NCBI GenBank assembly: GCA_018340805.1
Contig: JACMZG010001914.1
Coordinates: forward strand, 4,479,411-4,543,410
DNA from: Microvelia longipes
Taxonomy: Eukaryota > Arthropoda > Insecta > Hemiptera > Veliidae
Direction of reading: 5' to 3'
DNA length: 64,000 nt
Each line of letters starts with the position of its first letter. The first letter of the stretch is position 1. The position numbers were made by a program, and so were the translations under genes. Shown one piece after another: positions 53,776 through 64,000 of the stretch. The notes beneath the pieces were generated by a model. The model was not told the DNA's origin, did no database searches, and saw only the letters and a list, made by a program, of their open reading frames with translations.

Positions 53776-54737
53776 TATGTATGTACTTTAATATATGTAT
53801 ATATTAATATATTATGTAATATATGTATGTATTTAATAATTTTATTGTTGTAAATTTTTGTTTATAAATCACGTTTTCATTCATTCAAAAGGTAAAATTA
53901 ACATAAAAAATGAGATGACCCCTTTTATTAACAATTTTCCTCGTATTAGCACTTATAGATCTCAAAAATTATACAATCTCTAAAGTATACTACATGCACA
54001 CATATAAATGTTTACTATACATGTAAATTTGTGGATGTACATGTGATTTCATGTGCGTACGCAACACGTCAAAAATCAGAATGAACCGATTCGAATCAAA
54101 ATATGTTACAAAATTCAAGTCCTATAGGAGAAAGTACAGATTTGGGCAACAAAAAGGTTTCGAGGCAAAAATCATTGTGACAACTCAAAATGATGGCCAC
54201 CTTTAAATTGAAACAAAAAGTAATCAAACATTTGAGAATTATTTTATGAAATTATTTAAATGGCTTGATTAAATATTCTGAAATAAATAAGACTTGAACC
54301 ACATCTGTGGATATCTTGGTTCTCGAGACATTAACATTTTAAATACGAAACGCAAAGTGGCATGTGTTTATTATAATTTAAAAAAAAATACTATAAAAAT
54401 CTATGTTCTACATTTAACATTTCCTTTTAACAATATAATAGAACTACTTTAAGAGTTAAATATTTCTTAGTTAGTTGCACTTCTTAGTTTACAGAATTCC
54501 ATCTTAAATTACTAAATAAAAGTAGTAATTTAATGTAAATCTAGGGATTTACATTAAAAGAATTATACCCTTCTTTTTATTACAAGAACCTTAAAACTTA
54601 AATTTATTAAAGTTTTTTTTTAAAGTTAATTTTTAAATGTTACCTTTAATTTCGAGTTAGACCAGCTTTACGACACCTGTAACAAATATCAATACAAAAC
54701 ATTAGACAAAACGGTAAGAATATAGCCACGTTAATGC
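53776..54737. other. AT-rich intergenic stretch
   Basis: Nothing recognised. Confidence 0.45.
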
Positions 54738-55440
54738 ATCGAATGTAACCTTTTAAGTATCGCGATGAATCTACATTCATGATGAATGTAGCCTCTTAAG
54801 TATCGTGATGAATGTAGCCTTTTAAGCATCGTGATGAATCTAATTCATGATGAATGTAGCCTCTTAATCGTGATGGATGTAGTCCGTGATAAATCTACAT
54901 TCATGGTAATGTAGCCTCTTAAGTATGAATGTAGCCTTTTATATATCGTGATGAATGTAGGTTTAAGTATCGGGATGAATGTAGCGTTTTAAGTACGGGA
55001 TGAATGTAGCCTTCTATATATCGTGATGAATGTAACGTTTTAAGTATCGGGATGAATGTAGCGTTTAAGTATCGGGATGAATGTATTTTTAAGCGCGTTT
55101 AAGTATCGGGATGAAATGTAGCCTTAAGCATCGTGATTCTACATTCATGTGAATGTGCCTCTTAAGTATCGGATGAATGTAGCCTTATATCGTGATGAAT
55201 GTAGCGTTTTAAGTATCGGGATAAATGTAAGCCCTTTAAATATCGGGATGAATGTAGCCTTTTATATATTCGTGATGAATGTAGCGTTTTAATGGGCATG
55301 AATGTAGCGTTTAGGTGGATGGATGTAGCGTTTTTTAAGATCGGGATAATAGCCTTTTAAGCGGATGATGTAGCCTTTTAAGAATCGGAATGCAGATCAT
55401 GAGTCCCAGATCGATATAGAGGGGCCATGAATGTTTTTTA
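54738..55440. repeat. Minisatellite of about 26-bp units
   Basis: About 25-30 copies of GATGAATGTAGCCTTTTAAG + TATCG, with many short truncations and one-base losses, most disordered after 55100. Confidence 0.92.
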
Positions 55441-55479
55441 GGATAAAAAAATACTTATCAATCAGTGAAAAAAAAATTG

Positions 55480-55652
55480 ATAATAATAATGCTCGTTTAG
55501 AGCCTTGCGGCTCACCAGAGATAAACTCTGCGGGAACTACCTCAAGTGACTAAGAGCGTAACCTGGGATGCAAACCATAGACTACCTCGGTGTCTCAAGT
55601 CTGAGTCTTTACATACGCTCTAACGACCTCAACTACGCGTGCGGCTTAGAAA
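55480..55652 (-). repeat. tRNA-derived SINE, full copy
   Basis: On the minus strand the head GTAGTTGAGGTCGTTAGAGC is followed by a B-box-like TGGTTTGCATCCCAG, then the tail CTTGAGGTAGTTCCCGC and GAGCCGCAAGGCTCTAAAC, ending in ATTATTATT and T-rich sequence. Confidence 0.7.
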
Positions 55653-56399
55653 GAATTAATTTCAAGAAAAACAATAATTTTAAAAGTTATAATGATAGCA
55701 CTATACTTAAATAGGGGGTCTCAGGATTTTAAAATATCATGTTTCTACGTTTCGAGATTATTCAAAAGTAAGTATTAAGATAAGCGTTATATTATAACCT
55801 GATAAGCATAATTCTCTAATCAAAATTGGTTAAAAAAATTTAAGTTAGCTATTTGGACACTGACGCATTATTATTCTTTGGTATGATTTGTAATTGGGAG
55901 GTTTTTCAAAAGAAATAAACAATTAGTTACGGCTGAAACCCTCTCTCTGATTTCATGTTTTACTAAATTTTGTTTGCGAAAATATTTATTAAAACAATTT
56001 TTCTGTAAAAAAAAGCATTAGCTTATTATAAAACACAAGAGGTAAAAAAAACCATCTACTTTTCTTCTAAAACCCCCATTACAGCCAGGTAAAAAATGCT
56101 GAGCATCTCTTTAGTCTTAGATAATTTAAAATAACTACAAGGAAAAGGATTTTTTTGCTGCGTCACAAAGTTTTACATCTGTGGGAAAGTGAAAGCTTAG
56201 GAAAATCCAAATAATAAGGCTAGACTATTTTAAAGACTCTTGAAGTATAAATCTCAATTTTAAAATTTCAAAAACCATTTGGATCATGAAATACATTTGT
56301 TTTTACAGATATGTTCTTATTTTAAAATAAAAACATATTCAGCCATATCACTATTTTTTTACCCAATTTCTAGCTAGTTATTACAGTCAGTTTAAATAG
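55653..56399. other. AT-rich intergenic stretch
   Basis: Nothing recognised. Confidence 0.45.
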
Positions 56400-56765
56400 T
56401 TTGAGATTAAGAATAAATAAATGAGTTTGAGTTTAAGTTGTCTTAGTTTAGTAGTTAAATTATTAATGTGTGTTTTCCAATTTAAGTTTTGGTCTATAGT
56501 TATACCTAAATATTTTACATGATTCACTTTCTTTTACTGGACAGTCACAAGGTGGTAAGTTATTTGTGGCAGTTACTGTTGTGTAGTTTAATATCAGGTA
56601 AGTCGTAAAGTGAGAAATACATACAGTTTGTCTTGTCTATGTTAAGTGTGAGTAAACCATTCTTTAATTAATTTTAGGTCATTTTCTATAATTCTTTTAC
56701 TGTCTTCTTTTATGTCTTTTAAGTGTATTGCTATAGTCATCTATTTCGACCGGATTTTCCTTCAC
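56400..56765 (-). pseudogene. Non-LTR reverse transcriptase fragment
   Basis: Read on the minus strand in three frames. A DDYSNTLK piece just after 56757 may be the remains of the catalytic ADD region. It is followed by IENDLKLIKEWF and LNIDKTNCMYFS, then a KIFRY ... LKLENTHI segment, and TTKLRQLKLKL near 56410. This order is the palm-to-thumb part of Jockey/CR1-like LINE RTs. Several single-base frame changes and stops make it non-functional. No endonuclease or ORF1 is seen nearby. Confidence 0.6.
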
Positions 56766-56909
56766 AAGGAAAATCCTCTAATTAGCAATTATAATATTAT
56801 TCGTCATGAATCTTTATTATAGAATTTTTCTAATATTTTATTTTGTTTATATTTATTTATGCTCTACTCAGCTACTTAACATGTTGAACTGCTTAAAAAA
56901 TAATGTTAC

Positions 56910-57598
56910 TCCCTTAACTGTACTCCCTCACTATAGCTAAACAATGTTATCTTACTATAACTATCTCCCTTATGTTAGCAGAACACTATACAATGTTCTG
57001 CCACTATAACTATAATCCCATATATTAACAGAACACTATAAATTATAATGCACTGCTACTATAACTATAATCCCTTATATTAACAGAGCACTATATATTA
57101 CAATACTCTGCTACTATCACTAAACCCCCTTATATTAACAGAATAATTTATATTACAATACTCTGCTACTATAACTATACTCCCTTATATTAAGGAACAC
57201 AATATATTAAAATACATTGCTAATATAACTATACACCCTTATTTTAACAGAACACTATAAAATACAATGCTCTGCTACTATAACTATACTCCCTTATATA
57301 AGGAACACAATATATTAAATACATTGCTACTATAACTATACTCCCTTATATTAAGGAACACAATATATTAAAATGCTCTGCTACTATAACTATACTCCCT
57401 TATATTAACAGAACACTATAAAATACAATGCTCTGCTACTATAACTATACTCCCTTATACTAGCAGAACACTATACATTACAATGCTCTGCTACTATAAC
57501 TATACTCCCTTTAAAATTAACAGAACACTATATATTACAATACTCTGCTACTATAACTATACTCCCTTACACTAGCAGAACACTATACATTACAATGT
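56910..57598. repeat. Minisatellite of about 58-bp units
   Basis: About a dozen copies of CTGCTACTATAACTATACTC + CCTTATATTAACAGAACACTA, continuing after an insertion at 57822-57970. Confidence 0.93.
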
Positions 57599-57821
57599 AT
57601 ATTTAAAATTAATATGGAGCCTTTTGATTTGGATGCCAAGGCTTTTAACAAAGCACTCAAGATGACATTAATAGACCATGCCTATTATTCAGTAAAGGAA
57701 TTTCTGCTAGGAGAAAATTTAACTTTGTAAAGTTTAAAAAAAATGTTTTTGACTTTGTTTTTTTTCTTTTGGTAAAGATGTACAACACTAATAAAGAATT
57801 TATTATTATTTATTTATTTAA
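57599..57821 (+). mobile_element. 5'-truncated LINE 3' end inserted in the minisatellite
   Basis: It interrupts the array between CATTACAATG and AATGCTCTGC, giving a short AATG duplication. It encodes the last about 39 residues of a LINE-type ORF2 (MEPFDLDAKAF, YYSVKEFLLGE, stop at 57728). A short 3' UTR with AATAAAG and TTTATTTATTTA follows. The family is probably Jockey/CR1-like (inference). Confidence 0.65.
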
Positions 57822-57975
57822 TGCTCTGCTAATATAACTATGCTCTCTTATATTAACAGAAAACTATGTATTTCAATGTTCTGTTACTATAACTATACCC
57901 CATTATATTAGCAGAACACTCTATTAAATGTTTTACTACTATAACTGTACTCCCTTATGCTAGCTGAACATTTTT
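57822..57975. repeat. 58-bp minisatellite, continuation
   Basis: Further units (GCTCTGCTAATATAACTATG, TATTAACAGAAAACTATG) after the LINE fragment. Confidence 0.85.
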
Positions 57976-58477
57976 ACATTTTTTTTATTGTTTTTATTTA
58001 TTTAAGCTCTGTTAAAAAACTGTTAAAAAAATATTTTTTATGTTTACATCTCTATGGTATGCACGCATGAACGAATGAAGACCCGGAAGGGCTCCAGCAC
58101 GGTTTTTATTTTCCACTTGAAAGAAAATATGAGGGTAAGATTACAAGCAGGTACTTTATTCCATTTTCGAGGGAATTTTTTTACACCTCTTGCTCTCGAG
58201 TAGAATAAGTAAACACGAAAAATGTAGTTTAAAGGTAGCCATAAGTGTATAAATAAATATTTTTATTACCTCTTCCTTTATAATTTAGTTATTCTAATAA
58301 TACAAAAAGAAAATACAATAGAAAAGGCAGCGACAATGTTTAATAAACCACCACCTTTACTTCTTCAAAAAGAAAATCAACATAAGGGTCATTTCCTTTT
58401 TGAAGTGAATAAAATTGTAAAGGTAAAGGAAAGAGGAAAAACTATAATACTTTTATACTTTTAATACCAACGTTACT
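57976..58477. other. AT-rich intergenic stretch
   Basis: Nothing recognised. Confidence 0.45.
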
Positions 58478-59245
58478 TTAACCTTTCCATATTTATACCG
58501 TAGGTATGTAGAAAAAGTATTGTGTATGCAAAAGAATCCGAAACCAAGATGTCACCGGAATTATCTCTTCACAAAGTTGGCTGTCTGTATTTTTGTGTTT
58601 GTATCTGTTATAATCGTAGCTCCCAGTGTTTTTATGCTAGATAATTAAAAATTTGTACAGAAATCAGTCTAAAGAGCAGTTGTGCTATTCGGAAATACTT
58701 TTTTATTAAGTCAATTACCCGCAATAATGACTCAGCAAAAATTAAAACAAATTAAAAAACGCGGAAAAATGATGCGATCGAATTGAGATATGACAAGCAT
58801 GAAGCCATCATGCATAATACTAACATATACCATGCATTAGTTTATTTGTCATCAAATTACCTATGTACGTTATTTAAAAAAATTGTAAAAAATCAATAGG
58901 AACATAATCTTATTGAGTTGAAATTTAGTACAAGTGTATACCTTTACGTAGTAAATAAGTTCACCAAGTTTTGTTTTATTACGACAAGTATATCCATGGT
59001 TTTTGTTAAATCATAAAATTTAAGCAGCATCGAGTGCAGTCAGTGTCTGGATAGGAGACATCTGGGAAGGAAACGGATGTATTAATTATCTAAGGACGAG
59101 CGAAGTGAGTTCGAAAACGTGTTTCAGTAATAATTTAACGACTTGTGTACTCTGAGGGCGAGCGAATCAAGTCCGAAGCAGGTAGGATGAGCGTAGCGAA
59201 CCCGATATGATAAGAAAAAGTTCCGAGGTACCCCGTACCAGGTTT
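58478..59245 (+). repeat. 5S-containing repeat family, copy F
   Basis: It starts CCATATTTATACCGTAGGTA. The 5S-like segment is at 59009-59068 (AAATTTAAGCAGCATCGAGT, CTGGATAGGAGAC, CTGGGAAGG). The tail has GGACGAGCGAAGTGAG ... AGGATGAGCGTAGCGA, ending CGAGGTACCCCGTACC. This copy keeps the C-box-like part best. Confidence 0.88.
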
Positions 59246-60667
59246 TTTGTGTCAACGAAGGGGAAACATGACAGCCTGTAGAGGAAAAGCTTCTCTTGTA
59301 TTTCTAAATAAAATTAGTAGATATACAATGTCTACTATAGTTAAGTGCCTGTCAGACGTATTTGGAAATATATTCGCAAAGATAGTTATTCCGTAGGTCC
59401 CACGTCTTGTGCACCTATAAATAGTATTTCAAGCTTCCTCCTTATCCCATACCGGAAATATCTCTACAAAAATGTTTATCTTTTTCTCCTGTCAGAACTA
59501 AATCCGTAGCAATATAAGTATTCTTATGTTGTCAAGGCAACGCTAAGCTCTTATCTGGCCTTTAAATCAGATGCTATAAAATGTTTTCTCAGACCGGGGT
59601 TTTTCTTGCATTTTTCTCAAAAGGGTATGAAACTAGGGAATTTATTTACAAATGGGGAAAAGAGCGATTTTCCATACTCGAAACCCTCGGTGGAAGATAG
59701 CGTACCCCCTTCTCACCCCAAACTTGCATCAATTTATAAGTCTATGTTTAGAAAATGTTTGAAAAAGGTATCAGTTTATATTTTAGGCAAAATGTTTTTC
59801 ATAATATTTTCCCATTTTTATAGGACTCGAAAGCAAAGATTGAATTGTTCAACTTGCTCCTTAATATTAAGCTCCACAGTCGTAAAGAAAAATACGTTTC
59901 TCTCGATATACTGCACTGCCAACTTTTATATCGTTACTTGTAGGTTTAGTTTGAGGCTTAAATTTCGTATTTGACTGCTGACTATTACTCGGATGACTAC
60001 TATCCGAAGTAATGAGTAGGAGCGTAGCTAATCCGACGTGTTGAGGAAAAGTTTAAAGCTACCCGTACCCATTTTTTTTTCGATTTATTAAAAAAGAACC
60101 ATTTAAAACTATAGTCAACAATAACTTTTTCAATTTTTTGATTATAAAACAGAACTATTTAAAATTAACACAGTTCTTTTTTACTGAGAGTTCTTTACGT
60201 TACAGAAAAAAAGGTTCAGTTTTACGTGAGCTTTTTTCTCGTAATAAACTAGGTTAAGTACAGGATTCACAAATGTAGCACAACTCTGACAAGGATTCAA
60301 ATGATTGATGTTGGCATCAAAGTCGCGCACATACTTAGAGCTAATGCGACACAAATGGTCGATATTTTATTTTATTTATTTGTATTTTTAAATTTAATTT
60401 TGTAAAAAATGTATTAAGTATTAATAACTAGAGATTAAAAATCTTCAAATGACCTATATAATATCTTCCTACAAAATTGATATTTGAATATAACACTCCC
60501 AGTACAAGTCACTCACACAATAACGATACAGCTATAAAGGTTTTTATTTGCTTCGTGTCGTTTCTATTTTTCTATTTGATTCCTTATTTAAGTCATAGGT
60601 GTGTAAAGCATGCATTGTTTTCGACAACAAATTGGAAACTAGAATTTTAACTAAATTGTTCATAAGT
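59246..60667. other. Intergenic stretch with a repeat fragment
   Basis: 59990-60075 is a plus-strand tail fragment of the 5S-containing family (AGGAGCGTAGCTAATCCGA ... GTACCC). A 122-codon frame at 59606-59974 has no recognisable domain and is not called. Confidence 0.45.
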
Positions 60668-61505
60668 TGTGTCACCAAGTTGTCAAGAGGTACGATTTCC
60701 AAGTTGTCTAAAGTACGATGTTCAAGAGGTACGATTGCAAGTTGTCTAAAGGTACGATTTCCAAGAAGTCGATTTCCAAGTTTCTAAAGGTACGATTTCC
60801 AAGTTGTCTAGACGTACGATTTGCAAGTTGTCTAAAGGTACGATTTCCAAGTTGCCTAGAGGTACCATTTCCAAGTTGTCTAAAGGTACGATTTCCAAGT
60901 TGTCTAGAGGTACGATTTCCAAGGTCTAGAGGTACGATTCCAAGTAGTCTAAAGGTACGATTTCAAGTTGTCTAAGTACGATTTCCAAGGTCTAGAGGTA
61001 CGATTTTCAAGTTGTCTAGAGGTACGATTTCCAAGTTCAAGTTGTTAGAGGTACGATTCAAGTTGTCTAAAGGTACGATTTCCAAGGTTTCTAAGGTACG
61101 ATTTCCAAGTTTTCAAAGGTACGATTCCAAGATACGATTTTAAGTCGCCGATTTCCAAGTTGAGGTACCATTTCCAAGTGTCTACGATTTCCAAGTTGTC
61201 TAGAGGTACGTTTCAAGTTGTCTAAGAGTACGATTGCGATTTCTTGTCTAAAGGTACGATTTCCAAGTTGTAAGGTACGATTTTCAAGTTGATCTAAGTA
61301 CGATAAGTAGTCTAAAGGTACGATTTCCAAGTTGTCTAAAGGTACGATTTGCAAGTTGTCTAGACGTACGATTTGCAAGTTCTAAGTACGTATTTGAAAG
61401 TGAGGTACGATTCCAAGTTTCAAGAGTACGATTTTTGTCTAAAGGTACGATTTCCAAGTTCTAAAGGTAGATTTCCAAGTAGTCTAAAGGTACGATTTCC
61501 CTCTC
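60668..61505. repeat. Minisatellite of about 24-bp units
   Basis: About 30 copies of AAGTTGTCTAAAGGTACGAT + TTCC with truncations. Because 24 is a multiple of three, several frames on both strands stay open and give artificial repeat peptides (such as KVRFPSCL). Confidence 0.94.
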
Positions 61506-63279
61506 TGGTAATAAACACTCTAGCTGTTATTTGATGCACGTTTCATAAGTGTATTATGTATAATTTTTTTTTTTTATTTTATTTATTGAATAAACAAAAC
61601 AATTGTGATTGTTACAAGTATTAGAGTTAGCACAGTTTTAATGGCTTTTTTTGGTAAGCTTGATAGAGAAACAATCCAGTGATTGCACTTAGGCGGGAAT
61701 TGGAAATAGATAAATGTGAAAATTATATCACTATTGAAATGTAAGAGATAGAATAAATAAAATGTTAAAATAAATGAGTAAATAAAATGTAGTAGTAAGA
61801 TAATTAGATACATTTATGTTGATCTTATAGAGAAACTGGTCTCGAGGCACTGCTCCTCAGCGTCTTCATAGATTTTCAGGAAGGGTATTAGAGGATAGAG
61901 TTTTACAAGAGGATTGGGATGAATTATGTATAAATAAATTACTTTTGTGGTACGTGGTACTCTATTGTTTTTTATTATACTTTTTCAATTTGGTAAGAAA
62001 TAGGGAAGTAAAAATGACTAAAATAATAATACAATATCCTATTTGCGTTAGTAATATTAGATACTGTTACATAAATAAAATAATATGAAATAAAACCAAT
62101 ACAGACATTGGATCCACTAACCCCTGGGGGCAAAGAAGCGGTCAAGTGTAGTTAGTTGAATGTTGTTACAAGGCAATAACATGTGGGGGCGGGCAGAGAG
62201 GCGGGATGTCCTCAAACGCTGCCAATTCAATATCCAATAAGTGTTGTGTGTGTAGTAGCTATCAACTCGAACTCAAATAACTATTCGATAGAAATCCAAT
62301 AACCAGAGTTATCTCAGACAAATCCACTGGGGAAAAAAGTCGTTTACACTGCCAAGCAAATAATTCTATTTACAAAATAAAATAGATGAAAAAAAGTAAA
62401 TGGTACAAGATTTAGTTTGCGGTGAAAAATAGTTACCTAACACATTCTTATTCTACAGTTAAAGAATCTACTTTGGGAAATCATTAGAAATGTGGGAAAC
62501 CCGTAACAGCAACTCAACTGATTATCACCAGAAGTTTTAAAAGGAAATTAGCTTAAATAATTAATTAAAACTTCAAACAAGAAAAACTGTAAAACTTCAT
62601 GGATTTCACTTTCATATTATTTCAATCTTTATTTTTCTTTAATTATTTCTTGGATTTATTAATTATTAGATCTTTTATGATATTTTATTCAAATTTCATC
62701 AAGGTTTCTTTGTTCAATTTCACCAGAAAATAACGTTTAAAGAATTTTTTTTAAGTTGTGACGCAAGGGAATATTCTTTGATTAGAATAATTATATAAAT
62801 TCTAAATGCATCCCTTAAACACTTGAGAATTGATGCGCTAATGAACGTGGGCGATACGTAGGATTGTAATTAATTTATAATTTAAATTTTATTTTTATAT
62901 TTTTAATTAGAATAAGGAGAAGTAAGAACAAAAAAAAATAACTATGAATAAATTTTTATTTTTATAAGTTTTATTTATGTGCAGTAAAATTCAATTTTAC
63001 GTTTGATGTTTGCTCCATTAAAAACTGTCTTAATACCTAAGGATAAATCTTTTTGAAAATATGGTGTCCAAGATAATTATTTACAGTTTAATATCATGAG
63101 AAATACCTCAGAACTATGATAAATGTTAAAGATCATTAATGAGCAGAGTCAACTAGAAATATAATTTAAACTCGTTTACACAGACACAGATAGCCTACAG
63201 ACACTTGAAATGATATAGGCTGACTTCCAAGATTTTAATATCTATCATTAGATACTACCGAGTTCCGCAAAACATCAAT
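61506..63279. other. AT-rich intergenic stretch
   Basis: No gene recognised. A slightly GC-richer part at 62100-62340 (CCCCTGGGGGCAAAGAAGCG, GTGGGGGCGGGCAGAGAGGC) shows no frame or motif I can name. Confidence 0.45.
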
Positions 63280-63487
63280 AGTTGACACAATATAATTGTG
63301 CGAGAGACACCTAGGACATGTAAAAAGCAAGTAAGAGTTAGACGTAACGAAAGGGAGTGGGACATGACATAATGTCGAGCCATCAATGATGACGAATCTC
63401 AAATGATGGAACAATTCTCAGATGTAGCATTGCATTTTGCTTGTTACATTTCCTAGGCGTCTCTCGCACAATTATATTGTGTACAAC
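63280..63487. mobile_element. Foldback MITE (AGTTGACAC family), copy 4
   Basis: AGTTGACACAATATAATTGT ... CACAATTATATTGTGTACAACT termini, 208 bp, with a longer interior than copy 1 (GTTAGACGTAACGAAAGGG). The outer flank GATACTACCGAG-TCCGCAAAACAT matches copy 1. Confidence 0.82.
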
Positions 63488-64000
63488 TGTTTTGTTTATT
63501 AAACATTTAGAAGTGCCTAAATTATGTAAGTGTAGAAAAATAATTCCTAGAAACATCGCGATTGCATCGAATTGAAGTTTTATCCACTGGATTCGAAAGT
63601 TTAAGTTAATCTCAATTTGAAACTTTATTCGGCAGTAAAACTACGTTTCAAGAACTAAAGAAGCTCAGGATCCCTGGGTAAATGCTCTTCAACGATTTAT
63701 TTTCAATACATATTTTAATGACAGGACTGAAGTCTGCATTAATTTAATTGTTATTACAATCTATAACAGACCAATAGCTCTAAAGTTGTTAAACTACGTT
63801 GATGAATATCATTTTAGGTTTTTAACTGCCGTTCAAACGGAGTTTACTAAGCCATGGTTTAAACTAGTTTTATGAAAACTAAATCATATTTAGACTAAAG
63901 TTTAAACTAATTTTTCTTAATCTCAATTTAAACTAGGTCGGTGAATATAACCTAAGAGTTATTAATTTTGATACATAGTTTTTTAATTCTTATTATCGAG
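63488..64000. other. AT-rich intergenic stretch to the window end
   Basis: Contains a TTTAAACTA-rich patch at 63855-63935; nothing else recognised. Confidence 0.45.

Noticed and set aside
59606..59974. 122-codon frame as a gene
   Set aside because: No domain, no start context, AT-rich hydrophobic/basic composition typical of chance frames here, and it runs towards a repeat fragment.
60718..60975. 85-codon repeat protein
   Set aside because: Minisatellite translation; equivalent frames open on the opposite strand and elsewhere in the array.

Overview
The window reads as AT-rich eukaryotic, repeat-dominated intergenic DNA, most probably from an insect. A beetle is a guess from the kinds of transposon present and was not tested. 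There are no bacterial-style operons. Only two open frames look like intact host genes: 40032-40406 and 46978-47412. Both are on the + strand and encode small secreted proteins, each with a signal peptide followed by a Thr/Pro-rich mucin-like tail. They look like paralogues. Almost everything else is transposable elements, tRNA- and 5S-rRNA-related repeats, foldback (inverted-repeat) elements, minisatellites and long TA microsatellites. A run of exactly 1000 N (21000-21999) marks a scaffold gap.

Layout. 0-12 kb: dispersed short elements, two TA tracts, a tRNA-derived SINE and a striking cluster of GC-rich hairpins with GAA/AAA loops (6858-7100). 12.5-20.3 kb: a 43-bp minisatellite broken by two separate insertions. 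The first is a degenerate mariner-like element (12614-15254) whose left end is tandemly multiplied. The second is a Ty3/gypsy LTR retrotransposon (15357-19850) with near-identical 166-bp LTRs, a 5-bp target duplication and many frameshifts. 20.3-20.6 kb: an unidentified two-frame coding remnant just before the gap. 22.8-29 kb: a 700-bp foldback, a cluster of GTCGAC sites, copies of a repeat family with a 5S-rRNA-like segment, and a 300-bp foldback with a hammerhead-ribozyme-like core. 29-39 kb: SINEs, TA tracts, a minisatellite and more copies of the 5S-containing family. 40-48 kb: the two secreted-protein genes, separated by foldbacks (one with hammerhead cores on both strands) and a nested TIR element. 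48-64 kb: inverted minisatellite arms, a minus-strand R2-type endonuclease fragment, a reverse-transcriptase fragment, SINEs, MITEs and three large minisatellites.

The most interesting signals are: (1) hammerhead-like cores (CTGATGA ... GAAA ... TC) inside foldback structures, probably from Penelope-like retroelements; (2) a multicopy repeat of about 0.7-1.1 kb containing a segment that resembles the internal promoter region of 5S rRNA; (3) the GC-rich triloop-hairpin cluster in an otherwise very AT-rich region. All family assignments come from reading motifs by eye; no database search was possible. Many single-base breaks in otherwise young-looking elements also raise the possibility of uncorrected long-read indel errors in this assembly.
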